DNA from: JAWXCH01 sp034440595
GTDB taxonomy: Bacteria > Planctomycetota > Planctomycetia > Pirellulales > JALHPA01
Direction: 5' to 3'
DNA: 17,715 nt
Assembly: GCA_034440595.1 (NCBI GenBank)
Contig: JAWXCH010000147.1
Coordinates: forward strand, 1 to 17,715
Below the pieces are notes generated by a model that worked only from the letters and a program-made list of their open reading frames with translations, was not told the DNA's origin and did no database searches. Numbering within the stretch: position 1 is the first letter of the stretch; the number at the start of each line of letters is the position of its first letter. Positions 15,894 through 17,715 of the stretch are shown one piece after another. Both the position numbers and the translations under genes were made by a program.

Positions 15894-17715
15894 CTAGAAT
15901 CCACCAGGTTGGTTATTACCGGTACCACCACCGGTATCAGTGCCGGTGTCGCCATTTGCAAAGTTGAACGTGCTGACTTCAGGGATAGTCGAGAACAACG
16001 GAGTTGGCGTAATACGGACGTAGCGTCGATCGGCAGAAACGACCGCCACGGCCGACATGTTCGTTCCTTCCGGCAAGGTGCTGATCACCGGCTGGTAACC
16101 GACAGCACCGCCAGAGAAAGGCAGATTGCGGCCGAGTAGCGCCCGGTCTCTGGCCAGGTCCGCGATCGATCCATTATCCGAAATTCCACCGATTTGCTGC
16201 GCCAGAATGGCGCGGCTGATTTCCTGCTGGCCCGCAGCGGCAACCGCCAACTGTACCTGCTCCAGAGGCTCTTGCCGGCGTCCATCCTGCAAGGTGTACT
16301 TCACCAGCGCGTCCGTATCACCCAGTGGGATCTGGCGGCGAATACGTTTCTGCTGATCGGTTCCGTAGTGCGAATAAATATCGACAGTCACTTTACCGGC
16401 GGTGACTTTGCCCCACACCCGGCGGATCAGGATCTTATACTCGCCCGAAAATCCCACCGGTACACTGTAGTCCTCGCTGTAGCCAAGGCTGGCGGCCCCC
16501 TTATTGGCGGAATTGCTACCTAGCATCACGCCACCGGACATTGTCCGCGGAGTTCTTAGCGAGCAGACCGTTCCGCCTGGTTCTTCCACGATCAAATCAA
16601 TGTCTGCCTCGCCAGTCCAGGAAACACGAACGACCAGATCGCGAGACAGCGCTTTCTGCATTGCCGCTTCAAACTTCTTGGCTTCCTCCGGCTGTTTGTT
16701 CTGGCGAAGCCGTTGAATCGTTGCCGTTGCCAGGTGCTGAGCCGTATCAAAGACTGTGATTTTTTCTTTTGCCCAAGGGCGACTGAGTACACCCGTGCAG
16801 GCCCATTGCAAAGCATCCAAATCGTTCAGTTTTTCGGCCAGCAGCATCCCGTGCATGTACGGTTCATGCCGGTTCGGATCCACCGTCGCCGCCTGACGGA
16901 ACAGCTTCAGAGCACGTTTTTCCAGGCCGATACGGCTCATGTACAGACCGACATGCATCAGCTCGTTTGGACCCTTGGCAAAATCGACCGCCGACATCAG
17001 TGCCCGTTCGATCTCTTCCTTCGGCTGATTGCCAGCCTGCATGGCCAAACCGATCGCTTCGTACATCCACGGCTGAGCGTAATCGTTGCGCAACGCCGCT
17101 CGCAACATCGCACTGACCTGGTCAAACTTGTGTTTGGCCATCAACTGTCTGGCAGCCTCGCGGACGGCAGCGTTCAACTCTAAAACCTTTGTAATCCGGG
17201 CACGGTCATCAGTAATTAGATCGATGCCCGTCTGCTTATGCAGGTTAGCAAAATAGCTATCCCAGGCCGCATCGCTATCGACATTGGCTGGAATGGTCAA
17301 CTCGATGCGAAAAGCATTCTGCTTGGCAGGCTCTTCAACGGGTGCACCGAACAGCGTTCCTTGATCATCAACCTTGGTGGTCGAAGCGGCAGGCTTGTCG
17401 TTGGCATTCAGCGTACGATCGGAAACATCGGAAACAGCAGCCGGGCCACCCGGAATGGAAGCGACCCTTTTTGCAGCAGGCTGCTTAGTTACGGAAGCTG
17501 GCTTGGTCAGTCGGAGGTCGTCTGGAACGGCAAAAGCCACCGTGCCATTGGCCTGAGGTGCTGGCAGGACAAGTTCGTCGGTCGCTTCTTCCGCCTGCAG
17601 AGCATCCGGCAGATTGAACATTCCACCGCCCATTCCACCGCCCATGCCACCGCCCATGCCACCCATGCCACCCATGCCACCGCCCATTCCACCCATGCCG
17701 CCCATGCCACCACCC
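15894..17715 (-). CDS. Gly/Met-repeat protein with TPR-like helices and DUF2135-like domain (5' partial)
   Basis: The frame stays open through the right edge, so the true start is outside; the ATG at 17705 is only one Met of the repeat. About 607 residues are visible. It begins with a Gly-Gly-Met repeat (17619-17715), then a linker rich in Ala, Thr, Pro and Lys, then an alpha-helical TPR-like region (about residues 150-340 from 17705) with segments such as RALKLFRQAATVDPN. A beta-rich domain follows (about 354-462) that contains VRVSWTGEADIDLIVEEPGG and GEYKILI and resembles DUF2135 (YfaP-type) domains. The tail is Gly/Thr/Asn-rich and ends PGGF. No catalytic residues are recognised. The repeat and domain types suggest an envelope or extracellular scaffold protein, possibly part of a larger vWA/VIT-type or processing protein whose N-terminus is missing. 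The DUF2135 assignment is by pattern and moderately sure. A terminator lies just downstream. Confidence 0.85.
   Translation of the reverse strand, partial: GGGMGGMGGMGGGMGGMGGMGGGMGGGMGGGMFNLPDALQAEEATDELVLPAPQANGTVAFAVPDDLRLTKPASVTKQPAAKRVASIPGGPAAVSDVSDRTLNANDKPAASTTKVDDQGTLFGAPVEEPAKQNAFRIELTIPANVDSDAAWDSYFANLHKQTGIDLITDDRARITKVLELNAAVREAARQLMAKHKFDQVSAMLRAALRNDYAQPWMYEAIGLAMQAGNQPKEEIERALMSAVDFAKGPNELMHVGLYMSRIGLEKRALKLFRQAATVDPNRHEPYMHGMLLAEKLNDLDALQWACTGVLSRPWAKEKITVFDTAQHLATATIQRLRQNKQPEEAKKFEAAMQKALSRDLVVRVSWTGEADIDLIVEEPGGTVCSLRTPRTMSGGVMLGSNSANKGAASLGYSEDYSVPVGFSGEYKILIRRVWGKVTAGKVTVDIYSHYGTDQQKRIRRQIPLGDTDALVKYTLQDGRRQEPLEQVQLAVAAAGQQEISRAILAQQIGGISDNGSIADLARDRALLGRNLPFSGGAVGYQPVISTLPEGTNMSAVAVVSADRRYVRITPTPLFSTIPEVSTFNFANGDTGTDTGGGTGNNQPGGF
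17619..17715 (-). repeat. Tandem Gly-Gly-Met coding repeat, cut by the window edge
   Basis: GGCATGGGCGGCATGGG-type units (MGG and MGGG) repeat about nine times without interruption and continue past the edge. Slight unit differences (MGG against MGGG) suggest growth and loss by slippage or recombination. The repeat is in frame with the partial gene and encodes a flexible, non-folding segment. Confidence 0.85.

Noticed and set aside
16713..17183. A 156-codon plus-strand frame opposite the Gly/Met-repeat protein gene
   Set aside because: Antisense to the TPR-like region, no domain features, and the minus-strand gene has a clear terminator and domain structure.
1..17715. CRISPR arrays, tRNA or rRNA genes, transposase genes, integrase or attachment sites
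   Set aside because: I looked for regularly spaced repeats, cloverleaf-like sequences, rRNA-like blocks and transposase-type frames and saw none.

Overview
The window looks like chromosomal DNA of a planctomycete, most plausibly Pirellulaceae-like. The strongest argument is the tandem DUF1549/DUF1553 and DUF1501 gene pair, a gene-family signature of that phylum. Other support comes from a very large alpha-2-macroglobulin, a Gly/Met-repeat protein, moderate GC, long intergenic spacers and weak Shine-Dalgarno sequences at several genes. The taxonomic call is inference from gene content; there is no rRNA or other marker in the window.

Layout from left to right. (1) 1-5487, plus strand: the 3' part of a giant alpha-2-macroglobulin-family gene with an intact thioester motif; its start lies outside the window. 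(2) 5490-5664: a small palindromic element, possibly MITE/REP-like. (3) 5714-7417, minus strand: a 70-residue protein of unknown function downstream of a MATE-family exporter. (4) 7631-10944, minus strand: a two-gene unit in which a DUF1549/DUF1553 protein with a CxxCH motif is followed by a Tat-type DUF1501 protein. (5) 10945-11871: a 927-nt region without a convincing gene, holding a dense palindrome cluster and a strong hairpin. (6) 11872-13878, minus strand: an exporter-type ABC half-transporter with a coiled-coil insertion between its first two membrane helices. (7) 13879-14358: a divergent spacer with inverted repeats. (8) 14359-15735, plus strand: an NtrC-type sigma-54 response regulator with no kinase beside it. 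(9) 15736-15893: a convergent spacer with a hairpin and a minus-strand terminator. (10) 15894-17715, minus strand: a partial Gly/Met-repeat protein with TPR-like helices and a DUF2135-like beta domain, running off the right edge.

Much of the gene content faces the cell envelope: two exporters, a secreted protease-trap-like protein, and secreted DUF1549/DUF1501 proteins. Nothing in the sequence proves that these genes form one pathway. The most interesting link is that an alpha-2-macroglobulin and a DUF2135-like protein occur in the same neighbourhood, which recalls the yfaS/yfaP association in enterobacteria, although about 10 kb separates them here. I do not see a clearly new defence, mobile or biosynthetic system. 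The items most worth a second look are the Trp-rich insertion in the macroglobulin, the palindrome/hairpin region at 11.39-11.49 kb, the ABC coiled-coil insertion and the short inverted repeats around the response-regulator gene.
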